Shown: positions 24,197 through 35,200, counted from the stretch's first letter. The stretch is DNA of 64,000 bases from Zizania palustris (GCA_019279435.1 JAAALK010000288.1:69936329-70000328); one strand, 5' to 3'. The notes: a model not told the origin generated them from the letters alone. Numbers and translations are program-made.

Positions 24197-24959
24197 GTAT
24201 GATTCTTTGCTAAAATCATGCAGTGGTATATTCTTCTCTGTTCGGCTGATGTTGTTAGTTTAAGTATACTATGCCTGGGGAATGTGTAGCAATGTTGTTA
24301 CTATTAGGCATTCCGAAATTTCTATGCACAATTTATATGCACTCAGTCACTCACTTTTCTATATCATAAACTTGTGATTCCATTCATACATCATAAAAAA
24401 GTATAGCATGATGTACCTATCTTACTAGATTACTCTTTAGTACCTTTGCACATCATGTTGAAGTGGTTGCATTCAGTTGTTCCGACTCCCTGTAACTATA
24501 ATGCTAGGTTACTTGGCTAACCTTTTATTTGGCTCTCCACGCGCACTACATTCCCAATCCCCTAGCTTTAATTAGAGCTAAACTGAATTGACTTTATATT
24601 AGATTTGTAATAAATCTATTGACATGGTTTATCTTATTGACATGTTTTGTAGGAAGGAAAAAGGCAAGCTACCATTTTGGGGGCGAATGGATTAGTAGCT
24701 TTTTGGATTAATGTATGTCGTGGTAGACGACCTTCTAGCCATTGTTTGGGATCATCAAGGCCGATTATTTTTGTGAACTTGTTATGGATGATTATGACTT
24801 TCACACTAAGTGGTGGATGAACTTGTATTTTTTAGTAATCAATACAATGAAAAGATCGTGTATGGTTGACTATCAATTCTTCGTTTAATTATGGTCAGTT
24901 ATGTTCACTTATGTTTTGAGAGATGATTGGTTGGCAATAGGCTATGAGAGTATAGTCAA
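24197..24959. other. CACTA-1 interior without recognisable gene
   Basis: AT-rich sequence following the captured splice donor. The first part is probably a continued host intron. I see no coding region or transposase motif. Confidence 0.5.
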
Positions 24960-25260
24960 GTGTTGGTCGGTAAAATTTCACACTATCAGACTGTTGGTCG
25001 GGAAAAAGATTTTGAGCTATGCCTACTGATAGTCGGTCGGTAAAAGTCTAGTGTCCAACCGTCGGTCGGGAAACGAACGTCGGTCGGGAAAGAATTTGTT
25101 GGTCGGTAAAAGTTTTTATCCCCGACCAACAGTTGGTCGGCAAAAAAATGTTGGTCGGGAAAGAGCTTTGCCTACCGAACTTTTAGTGACCGACAAGGTT
25201 GGTCGGGAAAACTCTTTCCCGACCAACATTCGGTCGCTAAAAGTGGTTTTCCCTACCAAC
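24960..25260. repeat. CACTA-1 right subterminal repeats
   Basis: Dense array of GTTGGTCGGTAAAA, GTCGGGAAA and their complements (CCGACCAAC), about a dozen units in 300 bp, mirroring the left end. Confidence 0.8.
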
Positions 25261-25297
25261 TTATCTGTAGGGAATTCTATGCTGTGGTGTAGTGATT

Positions 25298-26167
25298 CAT
25301 AAAGTACCAAACAATTGGTTCACTTGGTTAAAATCAAAAATTCCATGATTTGCATGCTTTAAGTTAAAAGATCCAGGTGGGTTTGTTTGTCGCACTACCC
25401 TATTCTAGACTGCTTACCATTGCACATTGGTCTGAACTGGAATAGCGTAGTGTATGCCAAAATCTATGCCTTAAGCTTCTTATGGCTTTCATGCCTAGGC
25501 TTGGCCGGATTGGAAAGTATAAGGTGGACAAACAAATAACCCCTGGCACTAAGAAAAGAACAACAAAATTCATTGATTATCATGTTGCTTTTCAAGCTCC
25601 ATTTGAACTAGACTTGTCTGTCTAGAGTAGAAATTGACTAGCTTTGCACAGTCCTTGCTCTTACTTGTCTAGTTTCCTTGACTAAGTGGTGATGCTTTTA
25701 CTTCAAAAATGATCATATCACATGCTTCATCATGTTTTTAGAGAATATTAATTTGAGCTGAGCCCATGTTCATTGGTGTTACTGTTGGCATATTTTTGCT
25801 TCATATGTCTTTGTAATTCTGCTCATTTCGAAGCTTTGCATCTTTTTCATGCTCCTTGATGCTTGCATTGCCAAAGGGGGAGAAATTCCTCAAGGGGGAG
25901 TCACTTGCTTCGTTCTCTGCCACAAGGGGTATAATTTCCAAAGGGGGAGAAATCATGACATAAAGGCTCTTTGTTTGCCAAAGGGGGATAATTTAATTCA
26001 GGGGGAGTTTTTATTGCCGAAGGGGCTTTTACTCTTTTGAGAAAGGGGGAGGAAAATTCTTTTGTCAAGTGACATGATTTGGCTCTTTTCTGAGTTTTTA
26101 TGGTCACTTGTGTGCTGAAATTTTTTACATTTTCTTGAACTTGGATTTGGTTGTCAATGGACTCATC
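25298..26167 (+). other. Sire-1 3' noncoding tail with polypurine-tract series
   Basis: No gene. At least six AGGGGGAG-like tracts occur between 25870 and 26055 (for example CAAAGGGGGAGAAATT and CAGGGGGAGTTTT), before the final one adjoining the LTR. Serial polypurine tracts are a known Sirevirus trait. Confidence 0.75.
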
Positions 26168-26178
26168 AAGGGGGAGAT
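26168..26178 (+). promoter_or_regulatory. Sire-1 polypurine tract
   Basis: AGGGGGAGAT immediately before the 3' LTR start TGAGAAACC. It would prime plus-strand DNA synthesis. Confidence 0.8.
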
Positions 26179-28222
26179 TGAGAAACCAAGGGTTGGTTTC
26201 GGTGTTTTGTGATGAGTGATTGACAGGCTTTTTACCCTCTGTTCGAAGGGTACCTCCGAAGGGTGTTCGGAGGGGGGTACCTCCGGAGGGGTTTCGGAGG
26301 TTGGACCTCCGAAGGGTGTTCGGAGGTGGTGTTACCGAAGGATGTTCGGTGTTTGCTTGCTGCAGCTGTTGCAGCGGAGTGTGCTCGTCGGAGGGGTCCT
26401 GACAGTACACGATGACTGGGGTCGTACCGAAGGGTTCGGTACTTTGGGCGGTACACCGGAGTGTGTGCCGGAGGTTGCTAACCCGGAGAGGTCTCCAGAG
26501 TACTGGATACACTTGTCTGTTTGTCTGTGGTGCGCAGGGACTTCGGAGGCGACGGACGAACGTAGCAGGTGAACCTGGGTCAAGCGGGAGGCTTGATGCC
26601 AGGGGAGCGGGGAGCTCCATCACGGTGGCTGCGAAGGTGGTCCGGGTCGGTCCTCGGGTCGAGGCGTGCCAGGTGAAGGCAGAGAGTGCGGAGCGTGGCT
26701 CCGGGTGAAGGTACTCCGAGACAAAGTCCTCGGAGGTGAGGCACTTCAAAGGTAGTCCGAATGGAGTGACTTCGGAGTTGGTTGGAACAAGTCCTCTGCG
26801 GAGGCAAGGAATTCGAAGTGTGCTCCAGAGGGAGACATTCGAAGGTACCCGACGAAGGTCTCAGAAGTCGAGGCGCATCGAAGGCATGGTCCGGGTGAGG
26901 CTCGTCGAGGAGTGTGCTCGGGGAGAGGCACTGCGACGAAGGGCTCATGGAATGCTTCATGCGGAGGCCTTGGACGAAGGAGGGACTTCGAAGGGTGGTA
27001 CTCCGAAGGTGGGGCTTCGGAGGGTGGAAGGCTTCGGAGCAAGGCTAGCTCTGGAGCAAGGTTGACTTGAGGTGCTTCGGCCTGCATGGCTTCGGTACAC
27101 GGACTGACGGAGTTCGAGCTGGGAGTAGCTGCGAAGCCGTGGTGATCCACTCCGGAGGTGTTGGTGCGAAGGCCCAAGGGCTTTGACGGCTTCGGCTCAA
27201 AACCGTCACTGTATCGAAGGCTATCTTCGGCAAAGCGAAGGCCATCTGGCTTCAGGCTTCTCACCGAAGCTACCGCACCCTCGCGTGCGAAGGGAGGATT
27301 CCAGAAGGTCAAAGACTGCAAAGGCTGACATTGTCTGTTCTGTAAAAGGCTGACACTGTCCCCTCTGCAAAGCTGACAGAGAAGCCTCTAGAATAAAGGT
27401 GGACTACCTTTTGTACCCCTTAGTTCTGTAGAGTGAAAATCAATGTAAACCCTAGGGGTAGTGTAGTCAGTTCCTTTGGGTGAACTGTGGGCTATAAATA
27501 TGGGGGCTCGGTAGGTAACATTTAACACTTTGAGCATTTACTGTTGAGCTCCTGTAGCCACATACCTCGCTGTATTCATCCAGAGTTCAATTCATTTTGT
27601 GTTCCTTGTTCAAGCGGCGAAGCCCTGCTTCTGTGTGCTTTTTGCTTGAGCTCGCGTTACATACCTCGCTAGTATAGTGCACCGAAGCCTGTCTAGGTGA
27701 AGTGTGTTTTGTGCGAAGTGTGTTTTTCAGTGTGCTGTCGCTCTGTGTAACTTGAGGCCAGACCTCACAGCTTACTAGCGAAGCCCTGATCGAGGCCCGT
27801 TTTGCTTCTTGTGTCGAAGCCCTTAGCGTTGTCTGTTTGTGTGCGTGTAGACCTTCGTGTACGAAGCCCAGCACCAGTTGCTGCCGCCAAGTACTTGGTC
27901 GAAGTCCTCAGAGGGTTGTCCACTCTTGCGAAGGGTGAAGTGCGAAGCCTGCTCGAAGCACCCCGTGTGCGGAGCCTGCACTGACTTAGCAGAGTAGATT
28001 TCCGAGGGTTGTAAGTGGAGCGAAGTCTTCTTGGCTTCGAACTTTTGCTCCTGCGAAGCCTGTGTTCGGAGCTGTCGAAGTACCTCCGAACCAGACCTTC
28101 GAAGGTAGTGTTCGAAGCCTGTTCCGCAGAAGACAGGATTAAAACCGAAGGCTGTTTTTAGCCTGAAATTTTAAAAAGCTCCCATTCACCCCCCCCCTCT
28201 GGTCGCCGTTTCCGGTCCAACA
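26179..28222 (+). repeat. Sire-1 3' LTR, complete
   Basis: 2044 bp, TGAGAAACC...GGTCCAACA. TATA box TATAAATA at about 27493. The 3' edge carries CCCATTCACCCCCCCC, a block also present near the ends of the Sire-2 and Sire-3 LTRs. Long frames in it (for example minus strand 26580-26960) are by-products of CGAAG-rich repetitive sequence. Confidence 0.93.
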
Positions 28223-28382
28223 CCATTTGTTAGCCCATACAAGAGAAATTGATCCAACCTCCGGCCTACACTAGGAGGGAACCTTGTTTATATCCCAAAA
28301 GCTAGCTCAAGAGGTGAAGAACTCCTCCACTATTTAAGTTAGATCAACTCTCCCCCAAAACTAAGGTAGGACTATTCTAACA

Positions 28383-28457
28383 AAGCCAAGCATCCCTTTA
28401 CTTTGTAGCTAAGGAGTTTTAACTATAGCATGGCAATTGGTTTTAAGGTGATACTGT
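28383..28457. other. Short unassigned segment between TRIM-2 and MITE-1
   Basis: 75 bp with no recognisable feature. With 63424-64000 it forms the host sequence flanking MITE-1. Confidence 0.5.
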
Positions 28458-28466
28458 ATTCACAAA
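28458..28466. repeat. 9-bp target duplication of MITE-1 (left)
   Basis: ATTCACAAA, matched exactly at 63415-63423, 35 kb away. Confidence 0.85.
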
Positions 28467-28679
28467 GGCTTTGTATCCTGTGCACAAAGCCTCATCCGTG
28501 CATAAATGCACAAGGCCGATCGTGGTCCTCCATCCAAAAACCAACGACAACATCATTTTTGCAAAATCCCCCCTCATAATGCACCTCGCTTATCCCTGTC
28601 AGTTTGCAAAACCCCCCTCCAAACCTATGTTCGTTGGTTTTTAGATGGAGGGCCACGATCGACCTTGTGCATTTGTGCA

Positions 28680-28684
28680 CGGAG
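28680..28684. repeat. Target site duplication of Sire-2 (left)
   Basis: CGGAG, against CGAAG at 63383-63387: one G/A difference. Confidence 0.75.
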
Positions 28685-29084
28685 TGAAGATCTAGGCCCT
28701 ATGTGAGTTTTGGTAATTAATGATAAACATGCGTTTTGTGGACTAATATTTTTCTTAAGTGTGAAGGAAATGAGTAGGTCCCGCGCAAATGGAGCACAAG
28801 ATGGAAACCCGAAGATCTGGACGTTTATAGGCTACGGCAAAAGGTTTGAAGGAATCTAGAAATTGATCGAGGTGTTTTGGAGCGATCAATTAGGCTAGGT
28901 TTAAATTTTGTTTTTGCCGTACTATAAAGAGGGGTTGCATCTTGGTTATGAGTTGATTTTCAAGTGCCAATTTGCATTGCATATAGTATCTTTTGATCAT
29001 GTGTGATTGTTGCAAAAGTTGCTATTTTGGCAAATTCCTTGAAAAACATATTGCAGCGTTTTGTTGGAGTTGTCTGACCCTGGC

Positions 29085-29375
29085 GGTCTGACCGACCATG
29101 TGGGTCCGGTCAGACCGGCTGGAGTTGGGCGGTCCGACCGGCCAAGGGGCCGGTCCGACCGGGTTGCGCGCGTTGGAAAACTGCTGGTTTACAGAGCCGA
29201 CGGGAGCACTATCGGTCCGACCGAGCCGATGGCTGGTCAGACCGGGTAGGGCCGGTCTGACCGGGCCAGCATGGCCGGTCAGACCGAGGCGTCCTGTCAC
29301 ATCAGTAAACGGCTAGTTTTCTAGCCGTTGCAGTTGAGGTCGGTCAGACCGGCCCAAGATGGGCGGTCAGACCGA
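29085..29375. repeat. Palindrome cluster in Sire-2 U3
   Basis: About a dozen copies of GGTCAGACCGG, GGTCCGACCGG and their complements, upstream of the TATA box. An enhancer or silencing-target role is inferred from position only. The same cluster recurs in the 3' LTR (62353-62643) and upstream of ORF3. Confidence 0.8.
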
Positions 29376-29429
29376 CAATGCGCAGAGAGCCACCTAACTT
29401 GTGTAACGGCTAGTTTTTGGGTGTGTGGC

Positions 29430-29437
29430 TATATAAA
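29430..29437 (+). promoter_or_regulatory. Sire-2 TATA box
   Basis: TATATAAA within GGCTATATAAACCC, downstream of the palindrome cluster, about 735 bp before the gag start. Confidence 0.65.
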
Positions 29438-30116
29438 CCCTTGCTACAGCTCCTTTGCTAGACTTTTGGCATTCATTTGAGCATTCTTGAGCACAAGAGA
29501 GTCTCTCCCACCATTGAGCACTAATTTGAGCACTAGTGAGGTTGGGAAGAAAAAGGGGTGATCAAGTGATTGAGTAAATTGCATTGCATTGGCATTTTGG
29601 CACTTGATCCTCTTCTCCTAGCTTTGATTGCAGCTTGTTACTCTTGGAGATTGCCATCTCCTAGACGGCTTGGAGAAGAAACCGGTGATCTCCCCTAGAA
29701 GGTTGTGGAGGAGACCCGGGAGGTTGTGAAGGTTGGAGCTTGCCTATCCAGAGTGGAGAAGAGCTACCACTAGTGATCGAGGCCCGAGAGTTGCACTTCA
29801 GGTGCCGGCTCATCTTCAAGCTAATTTCTCTTTGAGAAATCCGAGGCTTGGTGAAGAGAGCGGTCAAGTGAAACTCGCCTCAACGAGGACGTAGGAAATT
29901 GGCAAATTTCCGAACCTCGGGATAAAATTCGGTTGTCTCTTGTCCCTTTATCTTCGTGCAAGTTTATTTGTGCAAGCTTACTTTTCTAGAGTAATTTACC
30001 TGTTCTAGCGGTTTGCTACCATTGTCTTAGGACCTTGATCATTGTTTAACCGAAATCGAATTAGTTTTAAAAACCGCCTATTCACCCCCCTCTAGTCGGT
30101 ACATCGATCCTACAAG

Positions 30117-30128
30117 TGGTATCAGAGC
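30117..30128 (+). promoter_or_regulatory. Sire-2 primer-binding site
   Basis: TGGTATCAGAGC, complementary to the 3' end of initiator-Met tRNA, 2 nt after the LTR. Confidence 0.9.
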
Positions 30129-30166
30129 TTGGTCTCTCAAGTTAGGCTTTACCGCCTAGAGAGAAG

Positions 30167-32212
30167 ATGTCCGATGAGGTGGTTCACAACGTAGGCAAAG
30201 GTCCTTACTTTGATGGCACTAATTATTCCATTTGGAAAGTTCGTATGGCTGCTCACCTCAAAGCCATGAGCTTTGAAATTTGGCGTATTGTTGAGTTAGG
30301 CTTTGAAGTTGAAGACAAGATGAATCTAACCTATCAAAACAAGAAAGATATGCAACTTGATGCTCAAGCTACAAATGCTTTGTTCAATTGTTTGTGTGCC
30401 GAAGAGTTCAATAGGATAAGCAATATTTCAACGGCACACGACATTTGGACCACTCTTCAAGATATACATGATGGAACAACAAGTGTGAAGAATGCCAAGT
30501 CGCACTACCTAAAGATCAACTATGAAACATTCACCATGTTGCCAAATGAAAGTGTCAATGAGATGTATGCAAGACTTAATGTGATTGTCAATGATCTCAA
30601 GGGTGTTGGAGTGAAGTACACGGAGTTGGAAGTTGCTCAAAAGATGTTGAGAGCTTTGCCCGAGAAATATGACACATTGGTGACTTTCCTCATCAACTCG
30701 GATATGTCAAGTTTGACACCCACAACACTTTTGGGAACTATCAACACAAATGAGATTTACAAGAACAAGAGAGTTGAAGGAAGCACCGAAGATCACTCCT
30801 CATCCAAGAAGAAGAATATTGCCTTGAAGGCCAAGGTTGAAAAGAAATGTGAAGAAGAAGAAGACACCTCTTGTGATGGCAATACCGAAGATGAAGAAAT
30901 GGCTCTCTTTGTGAGAAAGTTCAACCGGTTTATGAAAAAGAGAGGAAGTTCTTCAAGCTCTTTCAAGAACAATGGTGACAAGAAGTCAACCAAAAGAAAC
31001 CTCAAGAATGTAAGATGTTTCGAGTGTAATGAGAAGGGTCATTTTGCCTCAAGATGCCCGAACAAACAAGAAAGCGAAGATGATAAATCTCAAAAGAAGA
31101 ACAAAGAGAAGAATGGAAAGAAAAAACTCTTCAAGAAGTTGAACAAGAAAAAGGGTAAAAATGAAGCATTTGTGGGAGAATGGGATTCGAATGAAGATAG
31201 CTCCGATTCTTCTTCAAGCTCCGACTCCGGTGGTGAGTCAAACTCAAGAAAGAAGAACATGGCGGGAATCGCAATCACGGAAGCTTCATCACTATACTCT
31301 CCTTTTTGTCTCATGGCAAAAGGAAGTACTAAGGTAACATCTACTTGTGCTAGTGAACAAAATGATAGTGATGATGAATTATCTTATGATGATCTTGCAC
31401 AAATGCTTGAGGAGCTAAATGAGTTAAGTGGCAAAGAGAGAGTCAAATTTAAGGCTCTCAAGAAAGATCATGAGTCCTTAACGGCTAAATATGAGGAGTT
31501 GAAAACTTCTCATATGATGCTTTTGGTCTCTCATGAGAAGCTTGAGGAAGCTCACGAAGCACTCATTGCCTCTACACTCATTAGGCCAAAAGTAGATGTA
31601 GGCGTCACGTGTGATATTTTTGATGATGCATGTCTAAATGTTGAAAATTACATTCCTACAAAGACTAGCATATCAACCTCATGTGATGACTTACTTGCTA
31701 TGCCATGCTCATCCACTCTTGATATTGCTTCATGTTCAACAAATAAATCATCTTCATCAAATTCATTGTTGATTGTTGAAAATCATGAGCTCAAGGAGCA
31801 AGTTGCCAAACTAAGTAAGAGTTTGGAAAGATGCTTCAAAGGTAAAAATACTCTTGATGAAATTTTAAGCCAACAAAGATGCTCTTTCAACAAGGAGGGA
31901 CTTGGTTTTGTTCCCAAGAAGGGCAAAAAGCCTTCCTACCAAGCCCCAAGGTTTGTTAAGAAAAATGGAAAATTTTGTAATAAATGTCGAAAAGTTGGTC
32001 ACATAATTGGTGAATGCCACATAAACAATATTCCTAAAAATGATGTATTTGATTCTCATTACATGCTAAAGAGATCTAATGATGGCTCTATTTATGCTAA
32101 GTTTTTGGGCACTCCTATTTTAGGAGAAAAGAAGAAATCTATTTGGGTGCCAAAGGCCTTGATAACTAACCTACAAGGACCCAAAAAGATTTGGGTACCT
32201 AAAAGGGCTTGA
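30167..32212 (+). CDS. gag: Sire-2 Gag
   Basis: 681-residue Gag, the structural protein that forms the particle and packages RNA. The N-terminal copia gag domain covers residues about 10-200 (YFDGTNYSIWKVRMAAHL, SHYLKINYETFTMLP, EVAQKMLRALPEKYDTLVT). A CCHC knuckle CFECNEKGHFASRC starts at about residue 284. A lysine-rich stretch and a Ser/Asp patch follow. A coiled-coil-prone segment lies at residues about 405-470. A second knuckle CNKCRKVGHIIGEC starts at about residue 604. WVPK motifs occur near the end. ATG 30167 lies 38 nt after the primer site. The frame is fully open. It is much longer than typical copia Gags, as in Sireviruses. Confidence 0.93.
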   Translation: MSDEVVHNVGKGPYFDGTNYSIWKVRMAAHLKAMSFEIWRIVELGFEVEDKMNLTYQNKKDMQLDAQATNALFNCLCAEEFNRISNISTAHDIWTTLQDIHDGTTSVKNAKSHYLKINYETFTMLPNESVNEMYARLNVIVNDLKGVGVKYTELEVAQKMLRALPEKYDTLVTFLINSDMSSLTPTTLLGTINTNEIYKNKRVEGSTEDHSSSKKKNIALKAKVEKKCEEEEDTSCDGNTEDEEMALFVRKFNRFMKKRGSSSSSFKNNGDKKSTKRNLKNVRCFECNEKGHFASRCPNKQESEDDKSQKKNKEKNGKKKLFKKLNKKKGKNEAFVGEWDSNEDSSDSSSSSDSGGESNSRKKNMAGIAITEASSLYSPFCLMAKGSTKVTSTCASEQNDSDDELSYDDLAQMLEELNELSGKERVKFKALKKDHESLTAKYEELKTSHMMLLVSHEKLEEAHEALIASTLIRPKVDVGVTCDIFDDACLNVENYIPTKTSISTSCDDLLAMPCSSTLDIASCSTNKSSSSNSLLIVENHELKEQVAKLSKSLERCFKGKNTLDEILSQQRCSFNKEGLGFVPKKGKKPSYQAPRFVKKNGKFCNKCRKVGHIIGECHINNIPKNDVFDSHYMLKRSNDGSIYAKFLGTPILGEKKKSIWVPKALITNLQGPKKIWVPKRA

Positions 32213-32222
32213 TCTTTTGTAG

Positions 32223-35200
32223 GTAAACTACCACACCGGAGGATCACATTGGGTGCTTGATAGTGGGTGCACTCAACATATGACCGGTGATAGGAAAATG
32301 TTCACATCGTTTGAAGTTGGTGCTAAAGATCAAGAAAGAGTGACCTTCGGTGACAATAGTAAAGGAAAGGTAATGGGTCTAGGTAAAATTGCTATCTCAA
32401 ATGATTTCTCCATTTCAAATGTTTCACTAGTTGAGTCATTAAATTTCAACTTATTGTCCATTGCTCAACTATGTGATTTAGGCCTTTCATGCACATTTAA
32501 TCCTCAAGAAGTATTTGTAACAAGTATCCATGATAACTCTTTAGTTTTCAAAGGTTTTCGTTTTGGAAATCTCTATTTGGTGGATCTTTCTTCAAATGAA
32601 GCTAATTTGAAAACTTGTTTGGTTGCAAAAACTTCATTGGGCTGGCTTTGGCATAGAAGGCTTGCTCATGTGGGAATGAATCAACTAAACAAACTTGCAA
32701 AAAGAGATTTGGTTGTTGGGTTGAAAGATATAAAATTTGAAAAAGATAAACTTTGTAGTGCTTGTCAAGCGGGGAGGCAAGTTGCTTGCTCTCATCCTAG
32801 CAAAAGCATCATGCCCACTTCTAGACCTTTGGAGCTTTTGCATATTGATTTATTTGGTCCAACAACTTACAAAAGCATCGGTGGAAATAGTTTTTGTCTT
32901 GTTATTGTGGATGATTTCTCAAGATTTACTTGGGTCTTCTTTTTACATGACAAAGCTAAGACCTCCGAGATTTTCAAAAAGTTTGCAAAACGAGCTCAAA
33001 ACGAATTCAACTTTTCTATTGTAAAAGTAAGGAGTGACAATGGATCCGAGTTTAAAAATACAAATATTAAGGATTATTGTGATGATCTCGGCATTAAACA
33101 TGAGCTTTCCGCCACCTATTCACCACAACAAAATGGTGTTGTGGAAAGAAAGAATAGGACCCTTATTGAGATGGCTAGAACTATGCTTGATGAGTATAGT
33201 GTCTCTGACTCTTTTTGGGCGGAAGCTATAAACACTTCTTGCCATGCTTCTAATCGTCTTTATTTACATCGTCTTTTGAAAAAGACTCCATATGAACTCT
33301 TAATTGGTCGAAAACCAAATATTGCTTACTTTCGTGTTTTTGGTTGTAAATGCTACATTTATAGAAAAGGTGTTAGACTAACCAAGTTTGAAAGTGGTTG
33401 TGATGAAGGATTTCTTCTTGGATATGCATCAAATAGCAAGGCATACCGAGTGTATAACAAGAACAAAGGTATTGTTGAAGAAACCTCAGATGTTCAATTT
33501 GATGAAACTAATGTGTCCCAAGAGGGGCACGAGAATTTGGATGATGTAGGTGATGAAGGCTTGATAAGGGCAATGAAGAAAATGTCAATTGGTGACATCA
33601 AGCCTAAAGAAGATGATGAACTTCCATCCTCCACTCAAGTTGAAGCTTCTACTTCCGCTACGCAAAATTTGACTCAACTTGATGAAGATGAAGCCAAAGA
33701 TCAATCCTCTACTATTCCATCCAAAGTTCACAATGCCACCGCAAAAGATCACCCAATTGATCAAGTTTTGGGTGACATTAGTAAGGGTGTTCAAACTAGA
33801 TCTCGTGTGGCTTCTATTTGTGAGCATTACTCGTTTGTTTCTTCTATTGAGCCTAAACATGTAGATGAAGCTCTAAATGACCCGGATTGGGTAAATGCTA
33901 TGCATGAAGAGCTCAACAACTTTGAAAGAAACAAAGTTTGGACATTGGTGGAGAGACCCAAGGAGCACAACGTAATTGGAACAAAATGGGTTTTTAGGAA
34001 CAAGCAAGATGAAAACGGGTTGGTCGTGAGAAACAAGGCAAGATTGGTAGCACAAGGATTCACTCAAGTCGAAGGTTTGGATTTTGGTGAAACCTTTGCT
34101 CCCGTTGCTAGACTAGAAGCTATTCGCATCTTACTTGCTTTTGCTTCATGTTTTGATATTAAGTTATATCAAATGGATGTGAAAAGTGCTTTCTTGAATG
34201 GCGAAATAGCCGAACTAGTTTTTGTTGAACAACCACCCGGCTTTGAGAATCCTAAAAATCCTAATCATGTTTATAAACTCTCAAAAGCTCTCTATGGTCT
34301 AAAACAAGCTCCTAGAGCTTGGTATGAAAGATTGAGAGATTTTCTCCTCTCAAAAGATTTTAAAATTGGTAAAGTCGACACTACCTTGTTTACAAAAATA
34401 ATTAATGATGATTTCTTTGTCTGTCAAATTTATGTCGATGATATTATATTCGGTTCTACTAATGAAGAATTGTGCAAAGTTTTTGGTGATATGATGTCTA
34501 GGGAATTTGAGATGTCCATGATAGGAGAATTGAGTTTCTTCCTTGGACTTCAAGTCAAGCAACTCAAGAATGGAACCTTTGTGAGCCAAACGAAGTATAT
34601 TCATGATCTTCTCAAAAGGTTCGGATTGATGGAAGCAAAGCCTATCAAGACCCCTATGGCAACCAACGGGCATCTCGACCTAAATGAGGGAGGTAAATCG
34701 GTAGATCAAAAATTATATAGATCCATGATTGGTAGTTTGCTCTATCTTACCGCATCTAGGCCCGATATCATGTTTAGTGTTTGCATGTGTGCTAGATTTC
34801 AAGCCGCACCAAAAGATTGTCATTTGATGGCGGTCAAGAGAATTCTAAGATATTTAAAACATTCCATCCATATAGGCTTGTGGTACCCCAAAGGTGCTAA
34901 ATTTGAGCTAATTGGCTATTCCGATTCGGATTATGCCGGTTGCAAAGTTGATCGTAAAAGCACTTCTGGAGGGTGTCAATTCCTTGGGAGGTCTCTTGTT
35001 TCTTGGGCCTCTAAGAAACAAAACTCCGTTGCCCTTTCCACCGCTGAGGCAGAATATGTATCCGCGGGCAGTTGCTGTGCGCAATTACTTTGGATGAGGC
35101 AAACCTTGCTTGATTATGGAATAGAATTCTCAAATGTCCCTCTTCTTTGTGACAATGATAGCGCCGTCAAAATTGCCAACAATCCAGTCCAACACTCTAG

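Larger units (their letters stand above)
22597..25294. mobile_element. CACTA-1: nonautonomous CACTA transposon with host gene fragments
   Basis: 28-bp terminal inverted repeats begin with CACTA (22597-22624, and complement at 25267-25294), differing at two positions. They are flanked by a 3-bp duplication ATT (22594-22596 and 25295-25297), as expected for the CACTA superfamily. Subterminal arrays of GTTGGTCGGTAAA-type motifs lie inside both ends. No transposase is seen. The interior carries pieces of two host genes (see 22951-23596 and 24076-24196). It is inserted in the noncoding tail of Sire-1. Confidence 0.93.
13153..28222 (+). mobile_element. Sire-1: Sirevirus-like Ty1/copia retrotransposon, decayed
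   Basis: Ends are TGAGAAACC and GGTCCAACA, flanked by perfect CCATT. The order is 5' LTR, gag, pol (PR-INT-RT-RH), a long noncoding tail with repeated AGGGGGAG tracts, and the 3' LTR. A solo LTR (15693-17667) and a CACTA element (22597-25294) are inserted, leaving about 10.4 kb of its own sequence. The end of the 5' LTR, the primer site and the gag N-terminus are deleted. The coding regions carry frameshifts and stops. A large gag with coiled coil and multiple polypurine tracts are known Sirevirus traits. Confidence 0.9.
12896..28382 (-). mobile_element. TRIM-2: miniature LTR retrotransposon split by Sire-1
   Basis: The left part is 12896-13152: degenerate LTR, purine tract at about 13009, internal region, and primer site complement GGCTCTAATACCATT at 13138-13152. 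The right part is 28228-28382, a 155-bp LTR with clean ends TGTTAG...CTAACA. Sire-1 (13153-28222) lies between with a CCATT target duplication, inserted exactly at the primer-site/LTR junction. Without Sire-1 the element is only about 0.4 kb and has no coding capacity, as in TRIM elements. The left LTR has lost about 45 bp near its inner end. Confidence 0.65.
28685..30114 (+). repeat. Sire-2 5' LTR
   Basis: 1430 bp. TATATAAA at about 29430 is the likely promoter. The U3 region 29085-29375 holds a dozen GGTCAGACCGG/GGTCTGACCGG palindrome-type motifs. Such palindromes are known from Sirevirus LTRs. The 3' edge has CTATTCACCCCCCTC. Confidence 0.95.

Noticed and set aside
29022..29316. Overlapping short frames on both strands at 29.0-29.3 kb (and 62.3-62.6 kb)
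   Set aside because: They arise from the GGTCAGACCGG palindromes in the Sire-2 LTR, which keep frames open on both strands.
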